DNA from: Parvularcula sp039822105
GTDB taxonomy: Bacteria > Pseudomonadota > Alphaproteobacteria > Caulobacterales > Parvularculaceae
DNA length: 64,000 nt
Assembly (NCBI GenBank): GCA_039822105.1
Contig: JBCBMW010000001.1
Span: forward strand, 310,001 to 374,000
Direction: 5' to 3'
Shown one piece after another: positions 35,438-44,327 of the stretch. The notes under the pieces are model-generated. The model saw only the letters and a list, made by a program, of their open reading frames with translations, did no database searches and was not told the DNA's origin. Numbering within the stretch: the stretch's first letter is position 1; each line of letters opens with the position of its first letter. Both the position numbers and the translations under genes were made by a program.

Positions 35438-38400
35438 ATGGCAGAAGCCGCGAACCGCTCACCATTCAAACTCCCGCGCGGAGTTCGGCGGGCCACATTG
35501 AAACCGCAGCCGAAAGGCCAGGCGGGCAATGGCAAAGATCTCAAAAGCGCGATGCAGTTCGCGCCGGAGGCTGATGAAGCCGAAGCCGACCGCGATTTCG
35601 ACGCCATCCTGCAGGACGTGCTCAAGCAGGACAAAGGCGCCTCGGAGAGCCAGCTCACGAGCAAAGATCACGAGGCTGCGGCGGAACTCGCCAAGCGTCT
35701 TGCCGACCGTGTGCTGAAAGCTCGCGGCGCGCAAACTGAACCCGAAGATGACGATCTCGCCGAGCCAGCGGACATGCAGCAGCTCATCGAGGCGCGCGAA
35801 GCGATGGCTGGCGCGGCGCCGAAGCGGCCGCAGCCTGCAGCTGAACCGGCTCCCGCGCCGAAGGCGGAACTGAAGGCGCCGGTGCCTCCCAAAGAGCCAG
35901 AGGCCAAGGCGCCAGCTCCGGAGCCCGCCCCCGCTGAGGCGCAGCCAGAGCCGGTTCTCGAGCAACCGAGCGAGCAAGACGCCCAGCTCTCACCCTTTGC
36001 CAAGGCCCTGGCCGATGTTCAGGCGCAAGACCCAGCAGCGGGTGCCGACGATCTGTGGGCCGACGATGACGAGCCCGAAGACGACGCTGACGCAGCAGAA
36101 GCTTTGACGGCTGAAGAACCCACGCCGGTTAAAGGCAAAGCGAAGCGCGAGAAAAAGAAAGCCGAGGCCGAGGCTAAGGCTGAAAAGCCGAAACGCCGGC
36201 TTTGGGGCAAGGGCAAAGAGGCCGAGCCTGAGAAGGCGGGGAAGGCCGAAGCGCCTGCGGTAGAGACTGGCGCTGATCCTGTTGCAGCTGCGCCTGCGGC
36301 TGAGATCGATGACCAAGACCCGTTCTTGAAACGTCTGCTTGCGGACATTCCGCTTGAAAGCAGCGACGACGATGACGACGAGGCTGATGCACCAGAACCG
36401 CCGCTCGCCGCGTTCGGCTCGGGTGATGGCAACGGCATGTCCTTCGCTGCGACCCCGCGCCTGGTCTCCGCAAAGCCGGAGGACCCACGTTTTCAGAAGC
36501 TCACGGAGTTTCTCACTCCGCTCGCGATGTGGCTGTCGATGGCCATGGTCATCGCGTCTTTGGTCTATGGCGCGTGGGCTGGCGGTGTCGATGTGGTTGT
36601 TGCCTCGCTCTTCGGCGGGGGACTTCTGACGTTCGGCAGTATCCTGATTTTGGCCGGCGCGGCGAAGGCCTACTCGCCGATCCTTCTGACAAGCTTCCTG
36701 TGGAAACGTCTGCGTAAGAACAAAACGAGTGCTGCCGTCCTTGCGGGAAGCGAAATCCTCAACACGCTTGGTCTTGCCGAGGCGATCATCGACGCGGACG
36801 CGGATGCGCGCCTGGTGACGACCCGCGACGGTGTCGTGGTCTACGCCAACGACGCTTACCTTCGTGTCGCTGAGGAGGCTGGCATCAAAGGCTCCACCGG
36901 CCTGCCGCCCCGGATTGACCGCCTCTTTGGTCAGTCGGGTACGGAAAGCTCAAAGATGTTCCGGCTTGCCAAGGCTTGCCGCAGTGGCACCGCCGCCGAG
37001 GAAGTGCTGACCCAGACGATGGGCGCCGCCTCGCAGGCGGGGCAGGGGGAGCTGCCGCTCCGCCGTTTCAATGTCTTTGTGCGTCCTATGCGCCCGGCTG
37101 GTGACGGAGAGATCTATTCGGCCTGGCGACTGCACGAGATGCCCGTCGACCGGCAACAGGACTCGCTGAAGTCGGCCTATTTCAACCTGCCGCGCGCTGT
37201 CGTTGCGCTCGAACGCTCCGGCGCTGTCGCTTGGATGAACATCAAAGCGGCGGAGCTTTTCGGTACGAAACCTGGCCACACCCTGGCCCTTAGCGATGTC
37301 ATCATGGGTGAAGTCAAACCCGTGATCACCCACCTCTGGGAGCCGGATGCGGAAGAGTATGAGGCCCGCATCCGCGATCGCTCCTCTGATCGTCCGGGCA
37401 CGTCTCGCGAGGTTATTCTGACGCCGTTCACCAAAGGCGGTCCGGGTGAGGGCTTCGTCTGTGTGGAAGTGATCGAAAAGGGCGCGCAGACCGCTGACGT
37501 CACAGGGATGCAAGCGGGCGCGGACCTGACCGAAGCGCCGTTCGGCGTCGCTGTTCTGGAAGGCGATCCCTCGACGGACGGTAAGATCACCTATGCCAAC
37601 AACCTCTTCGCCTCCTACTTCCCGGAGGCGTCGGAAGGCGCACGCTTCTCCAGCGTTTTGAGTGCCGCGGCGATCAACGAGCTCGCAGCAGCCATGCGGG
37701 CGCGTCAAAGCCAGAAGCCGCTCACCAAGCCGATCGAGATCCGTGTTGGTGAAGGTGCGCAGGCGCACATCTTCCGGGTCTATGCCCGTCCCGTGCGCCG
37801 TCGGCGCGGCGCCTATGGTCCTCGGCAAACTGTTCTTTATGCGGTTGATATCACTTATCAGCGCCGTATGGAGGAGGACAGCGTCCAGGGACAGAAGCTC
37901 CAGCAGATCGGCCAGATTGCCGGTTCGGTCGCGCACGACTTCAACAACTTGCTCGTTGTGGTGATGGGCTCGACAGAACTTCTGATGCGCAACCACCCCG
38001 TTGGCGATCCGTCCTATCGCGACCTTGCGATGATCTACGAGACGGCGCAGCGGGCACAGAACCTAACCCGCAACCTTCTTGCCTTCTCCCGCAAACAGAC
38101 CCTCAAACCAGAGGTCTGTTCGATGACGGAGCTTTTGAACGACTTCACCCCGGCGCTCAAACGCTACGTGTCTGAGAAGGTGTCGCTGGATGTCGTCCAC
38201 GGCCGGAGCATTCCGCAGGTCAAGGCGGATAAGGGCCAGATCCATCTGGCCGTGATGAACCTCGCGGTGAACGCTCGCGACGCGATGCCCGGCGGCGGCT
38301 CGCTCCGTATCGAGACCAAGCATGTCACCGCTGATGAGATTGCGGACTATGGCTACGAAGTCCTCGAGGAAGTCGATCACGTCCTGGTCGAGGTCGCGGA

Positions 38401-39040
38401 CACTGGCGGCGGGGTGCCGGCCGAGCATGCTGACCATATCTTCGAACCGTTCTACACGACCAAAGGCGAGGGTCAGGGAACAGGCCTCGGCCTTTCCACC
38501 GTGGCCGGAGCGATCGCGCAAATGGGCGGCCGCATCTTCCTCTATAACCGTATCGGCGAAGGCGCCACGTTCCGCATCTTCCTGCCAGCGGTGAGTGCCG
38601 AAGAAGCGGAGGCTGCCGCTGAACGCAACGCGGCCAATGTCGTCAAAAATGACGAGGCGGCTGATCCGACAGGCAAAGGCCGGATCCTCGTTGTTGAGGA
38701 CGAAGACGGCGTACGGAGCATTGTTGTCCGGGCCCTTTCGATGTGCGGCTACGAGATTGTCGAAGCCTCTGATGGCGACGAAGCCCTCGAGATCCTCGAA
38801 GAGGACGCCGACAAGTTCGACCTCGTCCTCACCGATATCATGATGCCCGAGATGGACGGCCCGACGCTGATCGAAGAGGCGGGCGAGAAGCTCGGCGGCG
38901 CGCAGGTGGTCTTTATGTCCGGCTACGCTGAGGCCGCGATGCGCGACAAGCTCAACACGATTGAGGGCGCACGGTACCTGCAAAAGCCGTTCACGCTCAC
39001 CACCGTCGCGGCTGTCGTCAAAGAGGCGCTGACCCGCTAA
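35438..39040 (+). CDS. cckA: CckA-like hybrid histidine kinase with long disordered N-terminus
   Basis: A 1,200-residue hybrid kinase. Residues 1-350 are low-complexity, rich in Ala, Pro, Glu, Asp and Lys. Two membrane helices follow (about 358-412), then three PAS-like regions (about 444-815), the dimerisation/phosphoacceptor helix IAGSVAHDFNNLLV with His833, an ATPase domain (MNLAVNARDAMPGGG) and a receiver domain with Asp1133 in VLTDIMMPEMDG. The H-box and receiver match CckA, which phosphorylates CtrA through ChpT in alphaproteobacteria. Caulobacter CckA is about 690 residues, so this is much longer. ATG 35438 follows GCGAGGACATC. Confidence 0.88.
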   Translation: MAEAANRSPFKLPRGVRRATLKPQPKGQAGNGKDLKSAMQFAPEADEAEADRDFDAILQDVLKQDKGASESQLTSKDHEAAAELAKRLADRVLKARGAQTEPEDDDLAEPADMQQLIEAREAMAGAAPKRPQPAAEPAPAPKAELKAPVPPKEPEAKAPAPEPAPAEAQPEPVLEQPSEQDAQLSPFAKALADVQAQDPAAGADDLWADDDEPEDDADAAEALTAEEPTPVKGKAKREKKKAEAEAKAEKPKRRLWGKGKEAEPEKAGKAEAPAVETGADPVAAAPAAEIDDQDPFLKRLLADIPLESSDDDDDEADAPEPPLAAFGSGDGNGMSFAATPRLVSAKPEDPRFQKLTEFLTPLAMWLSMAMVIASLVYGAWAGGVDVVVASLFGGGLLTFGSILILAGAAKAYSPILLTSFLWKRLRKNKTSAAVLAGSEILNTLGLAEAIIDADADARLVTTRDGVVVYANDAYLRVAEEAGIKGSTGLPPRIDRLFGQSGTESSKMFRLAKACRSGTAAEEVLTQTMGAASQAGQGELPLRRFNVFVRPMRPAGDGEIYSAWRLHEMPVDRQQDSLKSAYFNLPRAVVALERSGAVAWMNIKAAELFGTKPGHTLALSDVIMGEVKPVITHLWEPDAEEYEARIRDRSSDRPGTSREVILTPFTKGGPGEGFVCVEVIEKGAQTADVTGMQAGADLTEAPFGVAVLEGDPSTDGKITYANNLFASYFPEASEGARFSSVLSAAAINELAAAMRARQSQKPLTKPIEIRVGEGAQAHIFRVYARPVRRRRGAYGPRQTVLYAVDITYQRRMEEDSVQGQKLQQIGQIAGSVAHDFNNLLVVVMGSTELLMRNHPVGDPSYRDLAMIYETAQRAQNLTRNLLAFSRKQTLKPEVCSMTELLNDFTPALKRYVSEKVSLDVVHGRSIPQVKADKGQIHLAVMNLAVNARDAMPGGGSLRIETKHVTADEIADYGYEVLEEVDHVLVEVADTGGGVPAEHADHIFEPFYTTKGEGQGTGLGLSTVAGAIAQMGGRIFLYNRIGEGATFRIFLPAVSAEEAEAAAERNAANVVKNDEAADPTGKGRILVVEDEDGVRSIVVRALSMCGYEIVEASDGDEALEILEEDADKFDLVLTDIMMPEMDGPTLIEEAGEKLGGAQVVFMSGYAEAAMRDKLNTIEGARYLQKPFTLTTVAAVVKEALTR

Positions 39041-39098
39041 GGTCCATCGTTCCCGGCGTGATTGGTTAAGAGCGCGCTGGGCAATGAAGGACAAAACC

Positions 39099-40364
39099 AT
39101 GCTCGATACGGTCGAAAACGGCGTGCGCGCAGAGATTGAGGCGCTGTGCCTCCGCGCCCGAGAAGCTGCCCGCGTTCTTGCGGCGTCTTCGCCGAAGACC
39201 AAGGATGAAGCGCTCCGGGCTGCGGCGGCTTCGTTGCGCGCGCGGTCGGCTGAGTTGCTCGCTGCGAACGCTGAAGACGTGGCCAGTGTCCAGGCGGCAG
39301 GGAAAACGGCGGCTTTCATCGACCGGCTGAAGCTCACGGAGGATCGTGTCGAAGGGATCGCGCGGGGCCTTGAGGAGATGATCGCGCTTCCCGATCCTGT
39401 GGGCCGCAGCCTAGCGACGATTGAGCGGCCCAACGGTTTGGTCATTGAGCGTGTCGCCGTTCCGATCGGCGTTATCGGGATGATCTACGAGTCGCGGCCC
39501 AATGTTGGCGCCGATGCAGGTGGGCTGTGCCTCAAGTCAGGGAACGCTGTCATCCTGCGCGGCGGGTCGGAAAGTGCTCGGTCCACGGAGGTCATTGTCT
39601 CGTGTATGGCCGAGGGCTTGCGCGCAGCGGGTCTCCCTGAGGCGGCGGTTCAAAAAGTTCCGACCAACGATCGCGCAGCCGTCGCTGAGCTATTGAGCGC
39701 AGTAGGTCTTGTCGATCTGGTCATCCCCCGGGGCGGCAAGGGGCTCGTCAGCCTGGTGCGTGATCAGGCGCGGGTGCCGACGCTCTTGCATCTCGACGGC
39801 AATTGCCATTCTTACGTGCACGGAGGGGCCGATCCGGAGAAGGCTGCCGCTATCATCCAGAACGCCAAGCTCCGCCGGACGGGCGTCTGCGGCGCGGCGG
39901 AGAGTGTTGTCATCGACCGTTCAGCCCTGGGCATGCTTCCGGCCATCATCGACGCGCTTCAAGGCTGCGAGGTGCGCGGCGACGACGAGGCTCAAGCCAC
40001 CGATAGCCGCGTTCTTCCTGCTACGGACGATGATTGGGGCCAGGAGTATCTCGATAGTATCATTTCGGTGAAGGTCGTGGGTGGATTGAATGAAGCGCTG
40101 GCGCACATCGCCCGCTACTCGTCAAACCACACCGACGCGATCATCACTGAGGATCAAGCGGCGGCCAACCGTTTCCTGGTTGAGGTCGACAGCGCCATCG
40201 TCATGCACAACGCGTCGACCCAGTTTGCCGATGGCGGTGAGTTCGGGATGGGGGCGGAGATCGGCATCGCGACAGGCAAAATGCATGCGCGAGGCCCGGT
40301 TGGGCTGGAGCAGCTGTGTACGTACAAATACACAGTACGGGGCTCCGGACAGACAAGGCCCTGA
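39099..40364 (+). CDS. proA: Gamma-glutamyl phosphate reductase
   Basis: A 421-residue NADPH-dependent reductase making glutamate 5-semialdehyde, the second step of proline synthesis. IGMIYESRPNV, RGGSESARST, VDLVIPRGG, the catalytic Cys in LRRTGVCGAAE and the C-terminal GPVGLEQLCTYKY are standard ProA. The ATG at 39099 has AAGGA at ideal spacing; 39084 is an alternative. No proB is adjacent. putP follows after 51 bp. Confidence 0.95.
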   Translation: MLDTVENGVRAEIEALCLRAREAARVLAASSPKTKDEALRAAAASLRARSAELLAANAEDVASVQAAGKTAAFIDRLKLTEDRVEGIARGLEEMIALPDPVGRSLATIERPNGLVIERVAVPIGVIGMIYESRPNVGADAGGLCLKSGNAVILRGGSESARSTEVIVSCMAEGLRAAGLPEAAVQKVPTNDRAAVAELLSAVGLVDLVIPRGGKGLVSLVRDQARVPTLLHLDGNCHSYVHGGADPEKAAAIIQNAKLRRTGVCGAAESVVIDRSALGMLPAIIDALQGCEVRGDDEAQATDSRVLPATDDDWGQEYLDSIISVKVVGGLNEALAHIARYSSNHTDAIITEDQAAANRFLVEVDSAIVMHNASTQFADGGEFGMGAEIGIATGKMHARGPVGLEQLCTYKYTVRGSGQTRP

Positions 40365-40415
40365 GGCAGAACAACAAGGCCTCAGGCACGTGGCCATCAT
40401 CGGAGACAGATAGTG

Positions 40416-41975
40416 ATGAACGCCGCGGCGCTTGTATCTCTTGGCGGTTACTTCGTTCTTATGCTGGCGATCGGTGTTTACGCCTATCGCAAGTCGACCA
40501 GTGACAGCGCTGCTTACCTTCTCGGCGGCCGGCAACTTGGACCCGCCGTTGGCGCGCTTTCCGCTGGGGCGTCGGACATGTCAGGATGGATCCTTCTTGG
40601 TCTTCCGGGTGCTGTTTATGTCTCAGGGCTTTCAAGCGCTTGGATCGCGGTCGGTCTCACCATTGGTGCGTTTTTCAACTACTTGCTCGTGGCGCCCCGT
40701 CTTCGTGTTTACACGGAGCTTGCCGACGACGCGATCACCATCCCGGACTATCTTGAGAAGCGCTTTGACGACAGCCGCCGCGCGCTGCGGATACTCTCCG
40801 CCGTCGTCATCATCGTCTTTTTCACCGTCTACACATCATCCGGCGTCGTGGCGGGCGGGAAGCTGTTTGAGGCGTCTTTTGGCCTCGACTACCGGATCGG
40901 GCTGTTCCTCACAGTGGGTGTGGTGATGGCTTACACCGTGTTCGGCGGTTTTTTGGCCGTCTCCCTGACAGACTTTGTGCAGGGGAGCATCATGTTCGTG
41001 GCGCTTGTGATGGTGCCGGTGGTGACAATAGGTGTGCTCGGCGGCTGGGGCAGTACGAGCGGAATCTTGACCGAGACAAACCCCGCACTCCTTGCTGTGT
41101 TTCAGGAAGCGACGGCAAATGGCGGCGCGCAGGCGTTATCGTTCCTCGGGCTCATCTCGCTCCTGGCTTGGGGGCTCGGCTATTTTGGGCAGCCCCACAT
41201 CATTGTGCGCTTCATGGCGATCCGCTCTGTGAAAGACATCCCGACCGCGCGCCATATCGGCATGTCGTGGATGGTGATCACGGTGCTCGGTGCGGTGCTC
41301 ACGGGCCTTGCTGGCCGGGCGTATGTGGCTTCGGGTGAGGGCGGGATTGCGGCCTATCTTGATGAGGCGGGCCGCGGCGGTCTTGCGGCGTTTGATCCCG
41401 AGACGATCTTCATCCTCTTGAGCCAGGTGTTGTTCCACCCGCTTGTCGCAGGGTTCCTGCTGGCCGCCATATTGGCCGCGATCATGTCGACGATTTCGAG
41501 CCAGCTCCTCGTGTCGTCCAGTTCGCTTACGGAGGACATTTATCGCGTGTTCGTGAAACGGTCGGCGAGCGAGCGCGAGCTAGTGGCCGTGGGCCGCCTT
41601 TCGGTTCTTGCAGTTTCGGCTGTGGCCATTGCCCTCGCTTTTGATCGCTCGAGCAACATCTTGAACCTGGTCTCAAACGCTTGGTTCGGTTTCGGTTCAG
41701 CCTTTGGCCCGGTGATCCTCTTCAGCCTGTTCTCGCGTAGGATGACCAGGGATGGCGCGCTGGCAGGGATGCTGACGGGCGCATTGGTGGTCCTCTTTTG
41801 GATCTATGCGCCACCGAGTGCGTTCGGTGAGTTGCGGTCGGGCCTTGCGGCTATCATCCCTGGCTTTGCTCTGGCGACCGCTGCCATCTTCGGCGTCAGC
41901 GCGGTGACCCCCTCTGTTCCCCGCGTCCTTGCTGAACGGCACGATGAGATGACCCGGCGGGTCGGTGACCCCTAA
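40416..41975 (+). CDS. putP: Sodium/proline symporter
   Basis: A 519-residue sodium/solute symporter with about 13 membrane helices. It shows the PutP hallmarks SAGASDMSGWILLGLPGAVY, AITIPDYLEKRF and the central GYFGQPHIIVRFMAIRS. It imports proline with Na+. ATG 40416 is preferred over the GTG one codon earlier. Following proA, it puts proline synthesis and uptake side by side. Confidence 0.93.
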   Translation: MNAAALVSLGGYFVLMLAIGVYAYRKSTSDSAAYLLGGRQLGPAVGALSAGASDMSGWILLGLPGAVYVSGLSSAWIAVGLTIGAFFNYLLVAPRLRVYTELADDAITIPDYLEKRFDDSRRALRILSAVVIIVFFTVYTSSGVVAGGKLFEASFGLDYRIGLFLTVGVVMAYTVFGGFLAVSLTDFVQGSIMFVALVMVPVVTIGVLGGWGSTSGILTETNPALLAVFQEATANGGAQALSFLGLISLLAWGLGYFGQPHIIVRFMAIRSVKDIPTARHIGMSWMVITVLGAVLTGLAGRAYVASGEGGIAAYLDEAGRGGLAAFDPETIFILLSQVLFHPLVAGFLLAAILAAIMSTISSQLLVSSSSLTEDIYRVFVKRSASERELVAVGRLSVLAVSAVAIALAFDRSSNILNLVSNAWFGFGSAFGPVILFSLFSRRMTRDGALAGMLTGALVVLFWIYAPPSAFGELRSGLAAIIPGFALATAAIFGVSAVTPSVPRVLAERHDEMTRRVGDP

Positions 41976-42082
41976 GAGCGCGCAAAGCGCAAGTGTTTAA
42001 AGCAGTGAAGATTGCTGTCCTGGGGTCGCGCCTCTGACGCATTGGTGCCCTATGTTCTCCTTAGCATTGGGGAGACGTACGC

Positions 42083-42499
42083 GTGGACAGCCATCGCTCT
42101 GAGGACCGCAACTCCGTGCCGCTGCGTGCCCCCGGTATGGATCCGTCGTTTGGGCCGGTTGCTCCGCGAACGGCGCTTACCCCTCGACCGAAGCGGCGCG
42201 TCTGCGATGAAGTGGAGCGCCTGATTATGCGGGGCACCGCCGATCAGCCCACCGTGGCGGCGCTGCTGGGTATGTCCGTAGCGACCTTGCGCCGGCGTCT
42301 CTCGTCAGAGGATACCAGTTTCCGCGCCCTCAAGACCCAGGTTCTCTCGGCGCGCGCGATGGAGCTTCTGGCCTCAGATGCGGCGATGGTGGCGGTCGCG
42401 ACAGAGCTTGGCTTTGCTGATGTCCGCAGCTTCTCGCGTGCGTTCAAATCATGGACCGGCGAGACGCCCCATGCCGCGCGGCGCCGGGCGCAGAGGTAG
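42083..42499 (+). CDS. AraC-type DNA-binding-domain protein
   Basis: A 138-residue protein that is little more than an AraC DNA-binding domain: TVAALLGMSVATLRRRLSSE (first helix-turn-helix) and MVAVATELGFADVRSFSRAF (second). The first 40 residues are Pro/Arg-rich and unstructured. Such minimal proteins lack a sensor domain. GTG 42083 has GGGGAGAC upstream. Target unknown. Confidence 0.85.
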   Translation: MDSHRSEDRNSVPLRAPGMDPSFGPVAPRTALTPRPKRRVCDEVERLIMRGTADQPTVAALLGMSVATLRRRLSSEDTSFRALKTQVLSARAMELLASDAAMVAVATELGFADVRSFSRAFKSWTGETPHAARRRAQR

Positions 42500-42503
42500 C
42501 TCA

Positions 42504-42535
42504 TAAAAAAGGGCCCGCCGGTGTTCGGCGAGCCC
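42504..42535 (-). terminator. Terminator of aceA
   Basis: GGGC-cc-GCCG / CGGC-ga-GCCC hairpin with loop GTGTT. Read on the minus strand it is followed by a run of T (AAAAAA on plus), so it ends the isocitrate lyase transcript. Confidence 0.75.
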
Positions 42536-42583
42536 TCTTCCATCCGTTACCGGATGTTTTTGGCGTTTCCTACGTCCTAGACC

Positions 42584-44176
42584 CTACGAGAACTGGTTCA
42601 TCGTGTTGTCTTTGCCGCCCGCTTTGAGGGCAGCGTCACCGGCGAAGTACTCTTTGTGGTCATCGCCCATGTCCGAGCCAGCCATGTTCTGGTGCTTGAC
42701 GCAGGCGATCTGCTGACGGATCTCCTCACGCTGCACGTTTTTGACATAGCCGAGCATCGCTTCTTCGCCGAAATACCGCTTGGCGAGATTGTCCGTGGAC
42801 AAAGCAGCCGTGTGGTAGGTCGGAAGAGTGATAAGGTGGTGGAAGATGCCTGCACGCTTCGAACCATCACGCTGGAACGTGCGGATCTTCTCGTCGGCCT
42901 CTTTCGCGAGGTCGGTCTCGTCATAATCAACCGACATGAGCTTGTCGCGGTCGTAAGCTGAGACGTCTTTGCCGGCTTCCGACCAAGCATCGAAGACCTG
43001 CTGACGGAAGTTCAGTGTCCAGTTGAACGATGGCGAGTTGTTGTAGACGAGCTTCGCGTTCGGGATGACCTCACGGATGCGGTCGACCATCGATGCAATT
43101 TGCTCAACATGCGGCTTCTCGGTTTCGATCCAGAGGAGGTCAGCACCGTTCTGCAGCGATGTGATGCAGTCGAGAACGCAGCGGTCTGCACCGGTGCCAG
43201 GCTTGAACTGGAACAGGTTCGAAGGCAGGCGCTTAGGACGCATCAGCTTGCCGTCACGCTTGATCACGACGTCCGATGGGTCGAGCTGGTCAGCCGTCAC
43301 CTCTTCACAATCGATGAAGGCGTTGTACTGATCACCGAGGTCGCCTGGCTCGCTTGAGTAAGCGATCTGTTTGGTGAGGCCAGCGCCGAGCGAGTCGGTC
43401 CGGGTCACAACGATACCGTCTTCGACACCCATTTCGAGGAAGGCGTAGCGGCAGGCGCGAACCTTGGCGAGGAAGTCCTCGTGCGGAACGGTCACTTTGC
43501 CGTCCTGGTGACCGCACTGTTTCTCGTCAGAGACCTGGTTCTCGATCTGAAGGGCGCAAGCACCCGCTTCGATCATTTTTTTGGCAAGAAGGTAGGTCGC
43601 TTCTGCGTTACCGAAACCAGCGTCGATGTCGGCGATGATCGGAACAACGTGGGTTTCGTAGTTGTCGACAGCGTCCAGAAGCTCTTTTTCCTTCGCCGTG
43701 TCGCCAGCGGCGCGGGCCGCGTCGATGTCACGGAACATCATGCCCAGTTCGCGCGCGTCAGCTTGCTTGAGGAACGTGTAAAGCTCTTCGATCAGTGCAG
43801 GAACCGATGTCTTCTCGTGCATCGACTGGTCAGGAAGCGGACCAAACTCGGAACGAAGCGCAGCAACCATCCAGCCCGAGAGGTAGAGGTAGCGGCGCTT
43901 GGTCGAGCCGAAATGCTTCTTGATGGAGATCATCTTCTGCTGACCGACAAAACCGTGCCAGCAGCCAAGCGACTGAGTGTAGTTCGCAGGATCAGCGTCA
44001 TAGGCCGCCATGTCCTCGCGCATGATCTTCGCGGTGTAGCGGGCGATATCGAGGCCGGTGCGGAAACGGTTCTGGGCGCGCATCCGCGCGACGCTTTCGG
44101 CCGAAATGCCGTTCCAGGTCCCGTCATAGCTCATGATGAGCTGAGAAATTTGATTGATGTCAGACTGATAGGTCAT
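42584..44176 (-). CDS. aceA: Isocitrate lyase
   Basis: A 530-residue long-form isocitrate lyase, splitting isocitrate to glyoxylate and succinate in the glyoxylate bypass for growth on acetate or fatty acids. The active-site Cys lies in EKQCGHQDGKVTVPHEDF (near 218), the long-form variant of KKCGH also found in Pseudomonas. SFNWTLNF and DIDAGFGNAEA are intact. AAGGAAA precedes the ATG. It is divergent from a regulator of the short-chain fatty-acid type. Confidence 0.96.
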   Translation of the reverse strand: MTYQSDINQISQLIMSYDGTWNGISAESVARMRAQNRFRTGLDIARYTAKIMREDMAAYDADPANYTQSLGCWHGFVGQQKMISIKKHFGSTKRRYLYLSGWMVAALRSEFGPLPDQSMHEKTSVPALIEELYTFLKQADARELGMMFRDIDAARAAGDTAKEKELLDAVDNYETHVVPIIADIDAGFGNAEATYLLAKKMIEAGACALQIENQVSDEKQCGHQDGKVTVPHEDFLAKVRACRYAFLEMGVEDGIVVTRTDSLGAGLTKQIAYSSEPGDLGDQYNAFIDCEEVTADQLDPSDVVIKRDGKLMRPKRLPSNLFQFKPGTGADRCVLDCITSLQNGADLLWIETEKPHVEQIASMVDRIREVIPNAKLVYNNSPSFNWTLNFRQQVFDAWSEAGKDVSAYDRDKLMSVDYDETDLAKEADEKIRTFQRDGSKRAGIFHHLITLPTYHTAALSTDNLAKRYFGEEAMLGYVKNVQREEIRQQIACVKHQNMAGSDMGDDHKEYFAGDAALKAGGKDNTMNQFS

Positions 44177-44273
44177 CGGATTTCCTTAGAATGGCTGGCC
44201 CGCGAGAATTGAGGCCTAGCGCAGCCGCGATAACGACTCGTTGGCAGCATCGGAACCATTTTCAAGTAAGGAA

Positions 44274-44319
44274 GTACAACTGTACAAGCTTTGCTTGTCA
44301 TTTTGTAAAGTCGTTGTAC
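44274..44319. promoter_or_regulatory. Nested inverted repeats between aceA and its regulator
   Basis: Two inverted repeats: a perfect ACAAGC-TTT-GCTTGT (44284-44298), and outer arms GTACAAC (44274-44280) and GTTGTAC (44313-44319). They lie directly before the regulator start and about 100 bp from aceA, where an autoregulatory operator is expected. Confidence 0.6.
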
Positions 44320-44327
44320 GATCAGGG

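Noticed and set aside
38063..39445. 460-codon open frame antisense to the kinase and proA
   Set aside because: Crosses two well-supported plus-strand genes and shows no domain.
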